Origin: Oscillospiraceae bacterium
Lineage (GTDB): Bacteria; Bacillota; Clostridia; Oscillospirales; Oscillospiraceae
Reading direction: 5' to 3'
Length of the DNA stretch: 64,000 bases
NCBI GenBank assembly: GCA_017397835.1
Contig: JAFQHV010000026.1
Coordinates: 1-64,000, forward strand
Positions 32,798 to 41,206 of the stretch are shown in pieces; position 1 is the first letter of the stretch, and the number at the start of each line of letters is the position of its first letter. Under the pieces are notes generated by a model. It searched no databases, was not told where the DNA came from, and was given only the letters and a program-made list of their open reading frames with translations. Both the position numbers and the translations under genes were made by a program.

Positions 32798-33748
32798 ATG
32801 CAAGCCTTTTGGATCACCTTTGGTAAAATGGTCGAAATTCTGGGTATGCTGCTCATTGGCTTTGTGCTGCGCAAGTGGAATGTGCTGCCCGAGCAGGCAC
32901 CCAAGGTCCTGTCCGGCCTGACCGCCAAGCTGTTTATGCCCGGCCTCGTGTTTATGGCCATGCTTCGCAACTGCACCCCGACCAATTTGGCGGAGAATGC
33001 CTCGTTGGTTTTGTACGGCGGCGGGATCGCGGTACTCTGTTTTTTGCTGTCCTATCCTGTGTCGGTGCTGTTTGAGCGCAAGGACCACGTGCTCAAGCAT
33101 CAGTACCGCTATTCGGCCGCGGTGCCCAACAGCGGCGCGGCGGGGCTGCCTTTGGCCATTGCGCTGGGTGGCTCGGTCATGCTGTTTCAGATCAATTTGT
33201 TCAATCTGCTGTTGAGTGTCATAACCTATTCCTGGGGTATCATGCAGCTGATTCCCGGCGGCAAGGGCGGCCTCAAAGCGAGCTTGCGGCGTTTGGCAAA
33301 CCCGGTGCTGGGGGGCCTTGCCCTTGGTATGGTGCTGGGCCTTTTGGGAGGGCAGGAATGGATCCCCATGCCCATTCAGAATTTGGCCGACAGTCTTGGC
33401 AACTGCTACGTGCTTGCGGCGGTGCTGCTGACGGGCTACACCATTGCCGGCTTCGATCTGCGCGAGACGCTGAAGGATGTGAAGATCTACCTCTTTGCAG
33501 CCGTGCGGCTGCTGCTGATCCCGCTGGTGCTTTTGGGCCTGTGTTGGCTGCTGAATGCCCCTGCGATGGTTACGATCCTTGCGGTTCTGGTTTACGCCGG
33601 GCCCTGCGGCATGAATCCCGTTATTTTTGCTACCGAGTATGGCGTGGACAACAAAAAAGTGGCCGGGATCCTGCTGGTCACCATGCCGCTGGCAACGGTG
33701 ACGATCCCTCTGCTGTACGCACTGACTGTTTGGGTCACCGGAGGCTGA
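32798..33748 (+). CDS. AEC family (auxin efflux carrier-like) transporter
   Basis: A 316-aa integral membrane protein with eight to ten hydrophobic segments, of the AEC/BASS-like group (Pfam Mem_trans) that includes malate permeases such as MleP. Family marks are GFVLRKWNVLP in the first loop, PNSGAAGLPLA near residue 112 and the final GPCGMNPVIFATEYG near 270. The substrate is unknown; small organic acids are the best guess. ATG 32798 gives a start like other AEC proteins, though the ribosome site (AAAGAAAG) is weak; a GTG at 32789 is possible. Confidence 0.85.
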   Translation: MQAFWITFGKMVEILGMLLIGFVLRKWNVLPEQAPKVLSGLTAKLFMPGLVFMAMLRNCTPTNLAENASLVLYGGGIAVLCFLLSYPVSVLFERKDHVLKHQYRYSAAVPNSGAAGLPLAIALGGSVMLFQINLFNLLLSVITYSWGIMQLIPGGKGGLKASLRRLANPVLGGLALGMVLGLLGGQEWIPMPIQNLADSLGNCYVLAAVLLTGYTIAGFDLRETLKDVKIYLFAAVRLLLIPLVLLGLCWLLNAPAMVTILAVLVYAGPCGMNPVIFATEYGVDNKKVAGILLVTMPLATVTIPLLYALTVWVTGG

Positions 33749-33755
33749 AAAACTG

Positions 33756-33783
33756 TTGACAAGGTGCTGATTTGTGGTACAAT
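33756..33783 (+). promoter_or_regulatory. Promoter of the T-box/alaS unit
   Basis: TTGACA (33756-33761) and an extended -10, TGGTACAAT (TACAAT at 33778-33783), with a 16-base spacer. The start would fall at the head of the T-box leader. Confidence 0.72.
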
Positions 33784-33789
33784 ACTCAA

Positions 33790-34013
33790 GGAAACGTTTT
33801 GACGGAGCCCAGCATACTTGCGGCGCACAAAGCGAGAGGGGACGGTGAAAGCCCTCGGCAGCCGGAATATGCAAGCCACTCCCGAGCGGCCCGTGACGAG
33901 CGGGACGGCACATCACCGTTATGAGATGACATGAGATGGCGGACTTGTCTGCCAATCAGGGTGGTACCGCGCGTGTAAACGTCGCCCCTGACCGTAAGGT
34001 CAGGGGCGTTTTT
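33790..34013 (+). promoter_or_regulatory. T-box riboswitch leader (alanine type by context)
   Basis: The invariant T-box AGGGTGGTACCGCG lies at 33958-33971, and its TGGT can pair with the ACCA end of uncharged tRNA. It is followed by the competing terminator, an 11-bp stem (33983-33993 with 33998-34008) and five T. The 170 bases upstream have the length and inverted repeats expected of stem I to III. When tRNA-Ala is uncharged the antiterminator should form and allow expression of the lipoprotein and alaS. I infer alanine from alaS and have not fixed the specifier codon. Confidence 0.92.
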
Positions 34014-34045
34014 GATGTATCATAACCGAAAAGGAGGAACCATAA

Positions 34046-34489
34046 ATGAAAATGAAACGACTGCTTGGCGTGGTCTGTGCCGCGGCGCTGCTGCTCGGTG
34101 CGCTGTCCGGCTGCAGCCTGACCGGGACGAAGCCGATGCCCAAAGGTATGGACAAAGAAGCGGTGCTGGCTGCCGGGGAAGAGATAGTCAATCTGCTGCT
34201 GGACGGAGAATATGAGGCCGTCGTGGAGCACCTGCGGGAGGACATCCGCTTTGCCGAGGGCAAGGAGATCAAACCCGAGCATATCAAGGAACTGGTCGAG
34301 ACCCACGCGGACCCGGAAGAGGTCGGCACCTTCGTAAAGATCGATGACACGGCCACCATGGGAGAAACCGAGCCGGAACCCCTCGGTATCGCGCTGTTTA
34401 AGTGCGAGTACACCGAGAAAGAGGTTGCGTTCGGCATCGCCTATGACCTTGAAATGAATTTGACCGGCATCAGCATTGCCCACAGCTGA
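34046..34489 (+). CDS. Small lipoprotein of unknown function
   Basis: A 147-aa exported lipoprotein. The signal peptide ends in the lipobox LSGC (Cys at residue 23). Residues about 40-147 form a small alpha/beta domain resembling DUF3887-type lipoproteins (helical start EAVLAAGEEIVNLLLDGEYEAV, given here in part: AAGEEIVNLLLDGEY), then a beta-sheet tail. AAGGAGGA precedes the ATG. It lies between the T-box and alaS, so it should be induced by alanine starvation together with alaS, which is unusual for a surface lipoprotein. Confidence 0.8.
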   Translation: MKMKRLLGVVCAAALLLGALSGCSLTGTKPMPKGMDKEAVLAAGEEIVNLLLDGEYEAVVEHLREDIRFAEGKEIKPEHIKELVETHADPEEVGTFVKIDDTATMGETEPEPLGIALFKCEYTEKEVAFGIAYDLEMNLTGISIAHS

Positions 34490-34508
34490 CGAACAGGAGG
34501 AGTAACAA

Positions 34509-37175
34509 ATGAAAAAGTACGGAGTAAACGAACTGCGCGAAATGTTCCTGAAGTTCTTTGAGAGCAAGGACCATCTGCGCCTGCCCAGTTTTTCCCTGAT
34601 CCCCCAGAACGACGCGTCCCTGCTGCTGATCAACAGCGGCATGGCCCCCATGAAGCCCTATTTCACCGGTGAGCAGGAGCCCCCCCGCCGCCGTGTGTGT
34701 ACCTGCCAGAAGTGCATCCGTACCGGTGACATTGAGAACATCGGCAAGACCGCCCGTCACGGCACCTATTTCGAGATGCTGGGCAACTTCTCCTTCGGTG
34801 ACTACTTCAAGAAGGAGGCCATTCACTGGTCCTGGGAGTTCCTGACCAGCCCCGAGTGGGTGGGCCTGGACCCTGACCGTCTGTACCCCTCCGTCTTTGA
34901 GGGGAACGAGACCACCCCTGCCGACGACGAGGCCTACCGCATTTGGCACGAGGAGATCGGCGTGCCCGCCGACCACATCTTCCGTTTTGGCAAGGCGGAC
35001 AACTTCTGGGAGCACGGCTCCGGCCCCTGCGGCCCCTGCTCCGAGATCTACTACGACCGTGGCGAGAAGTACGGCTGCGGCAGCCCCGATTGTACCGTGG
35101 GCTGTGAGTGTGACCGCTATATCGAGGTCTGGAACAACGTGTTCTCCCAGTTCAACAGCGACGGCGAGGGTCATTACGAAGAACTCAAGCAGAAGAACAT
35201 CGACACCGGCATGGGTCTGGAGCGACTGGCCTGCGTGTGCCAGGACGTGTTCTCTCTGTTCGACGTGGATACCGTGATGAACATCACCAACAAGGTGTCC
35301 GAGATCACCGGCGCCCACTACGGTGAGACCGCCGCCAAGGACGTGTCCCTGCGCGTTATCACCGACCACATCCGTTCCTCTTCCTTTATGATCTGCGACG
35401 GCGTGCTGCCCTCCAACGAGGGCCGCGGCTACGTGCTGCGCCGTCTGCTGCGCCGGGCTGCCCGCCACGGTAAGCTCCTGGGTGTCAACGAGCCCTTCCT
35501 GTACAAGGTGTGCGACACCGTGGTGCGGGAGAACGAGGGTCACTACCCCGAGCTGCGGGAGCGGCAGGACTATATCACCAAGGTCATCCGTACCGAGGAG
35601 GAGAACTTTGCCAAGACCATCGATGCCGGTCTGAAGATCTTTAACGATATGCTGGCCGAGCACAAGGCCAAGGGGGAGACGGCCTTCTCCGGCGCCGATG
35701 CCTTTAAGCTGTACGACACCTACGGATTCCCCGTAGACCTGACCGTGGAGATGGTGGCCGAGCAGGGCATGACCCTGGATGAGGCGGAGTTCCGCAAGCA
35801 GATGGATGAGCAGCGCACCCGCGCCCGCAAAGCCCGTGAGGCCCTGGGCGATCTGGGCTGGGCCGGCGTGGAGTTCGGCAAGGAGGTGCCCGCCACCGAG
35901 TTTGTTGGCTACGACAACACCATCGTTGATGATGCCAAAGTGGTCGCCATCGTGGTGGAAAACGAGCAGGCCGAGGAACTGATGCCCGGAGTGGAGGCCA
36001 TCGTGGTGCTGGACAAGTCTCCCTTCTACGCTGAGATGGGCGGTCAGACCGCCGACCACGGTGTGATCACCGCCAACGGTATGCGCTTCGAGGTCACCGA
36101 CGTGCAGAAGAACAAGGGCGGCAAGTTCATGCATACCGGCAAGCTGACCGAGGGCGCCCTGAAGCTGGGCGACACCGTCACCGCCGCCATTGATCTGGAC
36201 CGTCGGGCCGCCATCATGCGCGCCCACTCCGCCACCCATCTGCTGGACAAGGCCCTGCGCACCGTGCTGGGCGACCACGTCCATCAGGCCGGTTCTCTGG
36301 TGGAGCCGGACCGCCTGCGCTTTGACTTTACTCACTTCTCCGCCCTGACCGCCGAGGAGCTGGCTCAGGTCAGCGCCATGGTCAACGAGGCGGTGCTGGC
36401 TGGTTATGACATCGTCACCGAGGAGATGCCCATCGAGCAGGCCAAACAGCGCGGTGCTATCGCTCTGTTCGGTGAGAAGTACGGCGACACCGTCCGCGTG
36501 GTGGATATGGGCGAGGGCTACTCCGTGGAGTTCTGCGGCGGTACCCACCTGAACAACACCGCCAAGGTGGGCGTATTCCACATTTCCAGCGAGTTCTCCG
36601 TGGCCTCCGGTGTGCGCCGTATCGAGGCTACCTGCGGCAAGGTTTCTCTGGAGACCATGAACAGCAACCAGGAGAAGCTGTTCCGCGCCGCTGCCGCCCT
36701 GAAGGCCAAGCCTGCCGAGATTTTGGAGAAGGCGGAAGCCGCTATGGGCGAGATCAAGAAGCTGCAGCAGCTGGTGGAGAAGTACAAGGCACGCGAGGCC
36801 GCCGGTGAGACCGAGCGCCTGCTGTTCGGCACCCATGAGGTGGGCGGCCTGAAGGTGCTGACCGCCACCGTGGCTGATGCCGATGCCAACCGTCTGCGCC
36901 AGATGGGTGATATGCTCCGGGACAAGATGTCCAACATCGTGGCCGTGCTGGCTGCGGTCAACGGCGACAAGATCACGTTCCAGGCTGTCTGCGGCAAGGA
37001 TGCCGTGGCCGCCGGAGTGAAGGCCGGCGACATCATCCGTGCCATTACCCCCATCTGCGGCGGTAAGGGCGGCGGTAAGCCCGACAGTGCCATGGGCGGC
37101 GGCTCCGACGTTCTGAAGCTGGACGACGCCCTGGCCGCGGTGGACAACATGGTGGCTCAGGCTTTGGGCCGGTAA
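34509..37175 (+). CDS. alaS: Alanyl-tRNA synthetase
   Basis: Charges tRNA-Ala and clears mischarged Ser/Gly through its editing domain. The product is 888 aa, normal length. The class II catalytic core is at the N-terminus (LINSGMAPMKPYF near 45, GMGLERLACV near 233). The editing domain carries HSATHLL near 577 and CGGTH near 677, giving the zinc-binding HxxxH...CxxxH set. The C-terminal C-Ala domain ends with GGGGSDV-like glycine-rich residues. AGGAGGAG at 34495-34502 precedes the ATG. Expression should follow the upstream T-box. Confidence 0.97.
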   Translation: MKKYGVNELREMFLKFFESKDHLRLPSFSLIPQNDASLLLINSGMAPMKPYFTGEQEPPRRRVCTCQKCIRTGDIENIGKTARHGTYFEMLGNFSFGDYFKKEAIHWSWEFLTSPEWVGLDPDRLYPSVFEGNETTPADDEAYRIWHEEIGVPADHIFRFGKADNFWEHGSGPCGPCSEIYYDRGEKYGCGSPDCTVGCECDRYIEVWNNVFSQFNSDGEGHYEELKQKNIDTGMGLERLACVCQDVFSLFDVDTVMNITNKVSEITGAHYGETAAKDVSLRVITDHIRSSSFMICDGVLPSNEGRGYVLRRLLRRAARHGKLLGVNEPFLYKVCDTVVRENEGHYPELRERQDYITKVIRTEEENFAKTIDAGLKIFNDMLAEHKAKGETAFSGADAFKLYDTYGFPVDLTVEMVAEQGMTLDEAEFRKQMDEQRTRARKAREALGDLGWAGVEFGKEVPATEFVGYDNTIVDDAKVVAIVVENEQAEELMPGVEAIVVLDKSPFYAEMGGQTADHGVITANGMRFEVTDVQKNKGGKFMHTGKLTEGALKLGDTVTAAIDLDRRAAIMRAHSATHLLDKALRTVLGDHVHQAGSLVEPDRLRFDFTHFSALTAEELAQVSAMVNEAVLAGYDIVTEEMPIEQAKQRGAIALFGEKYGDTVRVVDMGEGYSVEFCGGTHLNNTAKVGVFHISSEFSVASGVRRIEATCGKVSLETMNSNQEKLFRAAAALKAKPAEILEKAEAAMGEIKKLQQLVEKYKAREAAGETERLLFGTHEVGGLKVLTATVADADANRLRQMGDMLRDKMSNIVAVLAAVNGDKITFQAVCGKDAVAAGVKAGDIIRAITPICGGKGGGKPDSAMGGGSDVLKLDDALAAVDNMVAQALGR

Positions 37176-37187
37176 GGAGGAAACGAT

Positions 37188-37526
37188 ATGTCCGACTGTC
37201 TGTTTTGTAAGATCGTGAAAGGGGACATCCCCTCCAACAAGGTGTACGAGGACGAGGTGTGCCTTGCGTTCTATGACATCGATCCTCAGGCACCCACCCA
37301 TTTCCTTGTGATCCCCAAGATGCACATTGCCTCCGTTGCCGAGATCAACGAGGACAACAACGCCGTAGTGGCCCACATCTTTGCCGTCATTTCCAAGGTG
37401 ACCAAGCAGTTGGGTGTGGAAAGCTACCGTGTGGTGTCCAACATCGGTGAGCAGGCAGGTCAAACCGTCCACCACCTGCACTTCCACGTGCTGGGCGGTC
37501 GGGATATGACCTGGCCTCCGGGCTAA
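37188..37526 (+). CDS. HIT family nucleotide-binding hydrolase (HinT-like)
   Basis: A 112-aa histidine-triad protein that hydrolyses nucleoside phosphoramidates and aminoacyl-adenylates. The triad is in HHLHFHVLGG near residue 95, and the N-terminal CLFCKIVKGDIP is typical of HinT/PKCI. It follows alaS by 12 bases; removal of stray aminoacyl-adenylate would suit that position, though this is speculation. GGAGGAAA precedes the ATG. Confidence 0.92.
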   Translation: MSDCLFCKIVKGDIPSNKVYEDEVCLAFYDIDPQAPTHFLVIPKMHIASVAEINEDNNAVVAHIFAVISKVTKQLGVESYRVVSNIGEQAGQTVHHLHFHVLGGRDMTWPPG

Positions 37527-37536
37527 AACAAAATAT

Positions 37537-37570
37537 AAAAGGCTGTCCGTAAATCGGACAGCCTTTTTGT
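37537..37570. terminator. Bidirectional terminator
   Basis: AAAAGGCTGTCCG (37537-37549) pairs with CGGACAGCCTTTT (37555-37567). A-rich and T-rich flanks let it serve both the HIT gene and the convergent CAP/SLH gene. Confidence 0.9.
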
Positions 37571-37575
37571 TTGCG

Positions 37576-38862
37576 TTACGTCAGGAGGTCGTGCAGCTTG
37601 ACCGCCAAAGTCACGCCCTCCTGCAGAGTGGTGTGAGCCAGGGGGGTGAGGAACACGGCGTCGCCTTGGGTGCGGCCGCTCATAACGCCGTTGTTGCACA
37701 TGAGGGCCACCGGCCTGACGGCCCAGTCGGCCACATCGGATGCATCGGGGAAGGAGGTGCGGAACGACTCGCTGCGATCCAGTTCAGTCGGCGCGGTATT
37801 GTTCTCAACATAGGTTATCACGTTGGAGAGCATCACACAGATCTCCTGCCGGGTGATGGGGTGTTCGGGGCGGAATTCAAATCCGGTTTCCACAGCGTAG
37901 CCGCTGGCGATACCGGCGGCTTTTGCTTTCAAGATCACTTCTTCGGTGGTGTCACCGAAGGTGTCGGCGGGGGCGGGGGAGATGGCCGCACCGGTCAACT
38001 GCTGGGCCAGACAGACGGCCAGGTCGGCAAACTGCAGCCGGGTGATGTCGGCGGTAAAGTTTGCGCGGTTGCGCTGGGACAGCAGACCCAATTCGTCGGC
38101 CCGAGTCAGCCAGTTGACCGCCCAACTGTCGGCGCCGGAGGTGTCCAGCGTTTGCTCGGAAACAAGGCGCAGTTCCGCAGTTTTTCCCGCGTAGGTCACT
38201 GTGACGGTCTGGTTTGTCCCGTTGGGGTCGAAGTCGGAGCACATACCCTCCAGCAGAGGCAGGTAGCAGCTGCCGTGCTTGGTGCAGGTGGCTTTGATGT
38301 AGATATCAAGGTCACGGATGGAACCGTCGGAGGGACAGGCGGTGCTGGATCTGGACAGCTCGATGCCGGAGATATCGCAGTTGTCCGCCATAAACAAATT
38401 GACCCAGCTGGTGCCGAGGAAACCCTCGTTGATATGACCCAAGCCGGCGTGGGTCAGGGTGGGATCCAAGATATTTTCCCTATGTCCCTCGCTGTTCAGC
38501 CATGCAGACACCACGGTTTCGGGACTCGGTTGTCCGGCGGCAATGTTTTCTGCCGCTGTTTGGTAGCCGACCCCGGCCTCGGTGATAGCGGTGTGCCACG
38601 GCTGCCCGTTGGGGCGGGTGTGGGAGTAGAGGGTGACCAGCTCCTGCTTACGGGTGTGGGCGGCGGTTTGCAGGTCGGGGAAGAGGGAGTAGGGGACTAA
38701 CCCCTGCTCCAGGCGCTGCTCGTTGACAAGACGCAGTATCTGCCACTCCTCGGCGGTACAGCAGTTATTCAGTTCAGCCGGCAGGCTGTCGGCCCGAACG
38801 CCCGCAACGCACAGGGAAAAGACCAAAGCGGCGGACAGGACCAGCAGAGTGAGTCGTTTCAT
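37576..38862 (-). CDS. CAP-domain (SCP/YkwD-like) secreted SLH protein
   Basis: A 428-aa exported protein. The signal peptide covers residues 1-24 (ends near VRA). A CAP/SCP domain runs from about 37 to 170 with LRLVNEQR, SHTRPNG, AAENIAAG, WLNSEGHRENIL and a GTSWVNLF segment. A short beta region follows, then three SLH repeats at about 245-428. CAP domains of YkwD type are common on spore formers, but their activity is largely unknown. ATG 38862 has GGAGGT 9 bases upstream; the open frame continues upstream without support. It is the third of four SLH proteins in the window. Confidence 0.9.
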   Translation of the reverse strand: MKRLTLLVLSAALVFSLCVAGVRADSLPAELNNCCTAEEWQILRLVNEQRLEQGLVPYSLFPDLQTAAHTRKQELVTLYSHTRPNGQPWHTAITEAGVGYQTAAENIAAGQPSPETVVSAWLNSEGHRENILDPTLTHAGLGHINEGFLGTSWVNLFMADNCDISGIELSRSSTACPSDGSIRDLDIYIKATCTKHGSCYLPLLEGMCSDFDPNGTNQTVTVTYAGKTAELRLVSEQTLDTSGADSWAVNWLTRADELGLLSQRNRANFTADITRLQFADLAVCLAQQLTGAAISPAPADTFGDTTEEVILKAKAAGIASGYAVETGFEFRPEHPITRQEICVMLSNVITYVENNTAPTELDRSESFRTSFPDASDVADWAVRPVALMCNNGVMSGRTQGDAVFLTPLAHTTLQEGVTLAVKLHDLLT

Positions 38863-38958
38863 AGGCGACCTCCGTCGGTAGAATACGATATATAGCAATA
38901 ATACCGCATTTTCGACAAAAAGACAAGGGGAATGACACGATAACGGGTAAGGAAAAGA

Positions 38959-38987
38959 TTGCAAAGGGTATACCCGTAGGGTATAAT
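38959..38987 (+). promoter_or_regulatory. Promoter of trmD
   Basis: TTGCAA (38959-38964) and TATAAT (38982-38987) with 17 bases between them. The inverted repeat ACGGGTA (38943-38949)/TACCCGT (38971-38977) surrounds the -35 box and could be an operator. The start site near 38994 rules out the upstream ATG at 38986 as the trmD start. Confidence 0.72.
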
Positions 38988-39012
38988 GGAGCAAAGAAAG
39001 AGGGCGAAGAAA

Positions 39013-39762
39013 ATGTATCAAATCGACATTATGACGCTGTTTCCCGACGTGGTAGGGGATATGCTGTGTGAGTCTATTCTGGGCCGGGCGCAGGAGCGGG
39101 GGTTTATCCGCATCGAGTGTCACCAGATCCGGGACTATACCATGAACAAACAAAAGCAGGTGGACGACTACCCCTACGGCGGCGGCCGCGGTGCGGTGAT
39201 GCAGGCCGATCCCCTGTACCGCTGCTGGGAGCATATCTGTCAGCAGGCGGGGGAGAGGGTACATACCATTTTCATGTCCCCGGCGGGCAAGCGGTTCTGC
39301 CAGGCGGATGCCCGACGGCTGAAGGATGACTACGACCGCCTGATTTTGGTCTGCGGCCATTACGAGGGGATCGACGAGCGGTTCATTGAAGAGTGCGTGG
39401 ACGAGGAGATCTCCATCGGTGACTTCGTCCTCACCGGCGGCGAAATTCCGGCCATGGCCATCTCCGACGCGGTGTGCCGCCTGGTCCCCGGCGTGCTGTC
39501 CGACCCGGAATGTTACGAGAACGAGAGCCACTGGAACGGTCTGCTGGAAGCGCCCCAGTACTCCCGGCCCGAGGTGTGGCACGACCGTGCCGTGCCTCCC
39601 ATCCTGTTGTCCGGCCATCACGCCAACGTGGAGAAGTGGCGGCGCAAGCAGGCCATTCTGCGCACCCGCGAGCGGCGGCCCGATATGTTTGAAAAGCTGG
39701 ACCTGTCCTCCAAGCAGGACAAGAAGCTCATTCGGGAGATGGAAGAAGAGGGCCTTTGGTAA
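39013..39762 (+). CDS. trmD: tRNA (guanine-N1)-methyltransferase
   Basis: Methylates G37 next to the anticodon in tRNAs including tRNA-Pro(CGG) and tRNA-Gly, preventing frameshifts. The 249-aa product has the SPOUT knot signature: LVCGHYEGIDERF near residue 112, EEISIGDFVLTGGE near 128, and the N-terminal PYGGGRGAVM. ATG 39013 is set by AAGAGGG. In most Bacillota trmD follows rimM in the rpsP operon, but here it is on the opposite strand from that operon with its own promoter. Confidence 0.95.
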   Translation: MYQIDIMTLFPDVVGDMLCESILGRAQERGFIRIECHQIRDYTMNKQKQVDDYPYGGGRGAVMQADPLYRCWEHICQQAGERVHTIFMSPAGKRFCQADARRLKDDYDRLILVCGHYEGIDERFIEECVDEEISIGDFVLTGGEIPAMAISDAVCRLVPGVLSDPECYENESHWNGLLEAPQYSRPEVWHDRAVPPILLSGHHANVEKWRRKQAILRTRERRPDMFEKLDLSSKQDKKLIREMEEEGLW

Positions 39763-39776
39763 TCGACAACTTTTGC

Positions 39777-39805
39777 TTTACAAACACAGCAGAATATGGT
39801 ATAGT
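39777..39805 (+). promoter_or_regulatory. Promoter of the degV gene
   Basis: TTTACA (39777-39782) and TATAGT (39800-39805), 17-base spacer, in an AT-rich gap right after trmD. Confidence 0.6.
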
Positions 39806-39846
39806 TTGTTATATGATTTTTGAAACTATATTACGAGGTGTTACAT

Positions 39847-40683
39847 ATGAGTTTTAAGATCGTGGTGGACAGCTGCTGTGAAATGACCAAACAGATGGAG
39901 CGGGATCCCGTGTTTACCCGGGTACCGCTGTCCATTACCTGCGGCAGCAGCACCTTTGTAGATGATCATACCTTTGATCAGGCGGATCTGCTGTGGGCCA
40001 TGAAGCAGACCAAGGATGCGCCCACCACCGCCTGTCCGTCGCCTCAGGCCTATCTGGATGCCTTTTCCGGGGAGGAGGACGACGTGTACGCTGTGACCCT
40101 GTCAGCGCTGCTCAGCGGCTCCCACAACAGCGCCCAGCAGGGTAAGCAGCTGCTGGAGGAGGACAAGCCGGAGAAGAACGTCCACGTGTTTAATTCCTGC
40201 TCCGCCGTCTGCGGTGAGAGCTTGATCGCTCTGAAAATCAAGGAGCTGGCAGAGAGCGGTCTGCCCTTTAAGAAAGTGGTGCGGGACGTGGAGGCGTTCA
40301 TCCGGCGGATGCAGACCCTGTTCGTGCTGGAGGATTTGGAGAACCTGCGTAAGAACGGCCGCCTGACCAAGATGCAGGCCGTTGTGACCGGGGCGCTGCG
40401 CATCAAGCTGTTCTGTCACGCCACCCCGGAGGGGGAGATCGGCAAGCTGGGACAGGCCCTGACCGTCAAGCAGGCTCTGGGCAAGCTGGTGGAGCGCATC
40501 GTGGAGGATGTGGACCACGTGGGCCGCACCCTGATCATCAGCCATTGCAACTGTTTGGAGCGCGCGCTGAAGCTGAAAGAGCAGATCGAGGCCAAGTGCC
40601 GGTTCGGTGAGATCATGATGACCGGCGCCGGCGGCATCACCACCGTCTATGCCAACGACGGCGGTATCGTAGTAGCATATTGA
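39847..40683 (+). CDS. DegV family fatty-acid-binding protein
   Basis: A 278-aa DegV/FakB-like protein. These proteins bind a fatty acid and, with the kinase FakA, deliver acyl phosphate for phospholipid synthesis. The N-terminal IVVDSCCEM replaces the usual DS(T/S)xD, and TACPSPQAYLDAF with the LSALLSGSHNSA block (residues about 85-96) gives the binding Ser/Thr. The C-terminal TGAGGITTVYANDGG closes the second lobe. fakA is not in the window. ATG 39847 follows ACGAGGTG. Confidence 0.88.
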   Translation: MSFKIVVDSCCEMTKQMERDPVFTRVPLSITCGSSTFVDDHTFDQADLLWAMKQTKDAPTTACPSPQAYLDAFSGEEDDVYAVTLSALLSGSHNSAQQGKQLLEEDKPEKNVHVFNSCSAVCGESLIALKIKELAESGLPFKKVVRDVEAFIRRMQTLFVLEDLENLRKNGRLTKMQAVVTGALRIKLFCHATPEGEIGKLGQALTVKQALGKLVERIVEDVDHVGRTLIISHCNCLERALKLKEQIEAKCRFGEIMMTGAGGITTVYANDGGIVVAY

Positions 40684-40720
40684 AAAAGCACCTGCCGCAG
40701 CTGCGGCAGGTGCTTTTTTT
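40684..40720. terminator. Bidirectional terminator between degV and DUF6514
   Basis: A long near-palindrome, AAAAAGCACCTGCCGCAG with its inverted copy, ends in seven T. On the minus strand it overlaps the DUF6514 stop codon. Confidence 0.92.
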
Positions 40721-40964
40721 ATAACCAGTCGTCTATCACATCGCGCAGGTGGATGGGGGAGACCTCCAACCGGCACAGCAGGTCCAGCAGTTGGGTTATG
40801 CGCGTGCGATCCGGGGTGATGTGTGGGATGCGTACCGCCTCGCCGCGGTCGGAGTGCACCCCAACGCCGTATTCCATATCGTCCTGCAGTAAGAAGTAAG
40901 TGAAGGTGTGTGCGTTGCCCCCCTCGTCCACGCAGGTGCGCTGGTTTACCATAACATCCATCAT
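40719..40964 (-). CDS. DUF6514 family small protein
   Basis: An 81-aa cytoplasmic protein that appears to belong to the DUF6514 group of Clostridia. A beta-rich first half (TFTYFLLQ, YGVGVHSDRGE) is followed by a helical tail (ITQLLDLLCRLEVSP) ending in acidic VIDDWL. There is no signal peptide or known motif. AAGGAGAT precedes the ATG pair at 40964; the longer open frame to 41171 has no ribosome site. A TATAAT at 41002-41007 (minus strand) may be its -10. The TAA stop lies inside the T-run of the terminator shared with degV. Confidence 0.7.
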   Translation of the reverse strand: MMDVMVNQRTCVDEGGNAHTFTYFLLQDDMEYGVGVHSDRGEAVRIPHITPDRTRITQLLDLLCRLEVSPIHLRDVIDDWL

Positions 40965-41163
40965 CTTGTATCTCCTTGCACAACTTTCTTTCGTTGACCA
41001 CATTATATAGTGTTCTTGTGGAGAAAGGAAGAGAAAGATATCGCGCAAAACGCCCCCAAACGACGGCGTTTTCTGCGATTGGGGACGAGGAAAGGGGAAA
41101 TACGTCGAGGGATGGGGTGAAATAGAGATAGATGGCGAATCTTTTTTCGCGTTAAGACGAAAT

Positions 41164-41202
41164 AAAAGCACCCCGCAGTCATGGACTGCGGGGTGCTTTT
41201 GA
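41164..41202 (-). terminator. Terminator of the rpsP-rimM operon
   Basis: AAAAGCACCCCGCAGTC and its inverted copy around an ATG loop, with A/T tails on both sides, lie just after the rimM stop on the minus strand. Confidence 0.9.
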
Positions 41203-41206
41203 ATCG

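Noticed and set aside
34470..37487. A 1,005-codon minus-strand frame opposite alaS
   Set aside because: Antisense of a highly biased essential gene; no plausible protein features.
38863..39621. N-terminal extension of the CAP/SLH frame
   Set aside because: The extension runs opposite trmD, and a clear signal peptide with ribosome site begins at 38862.
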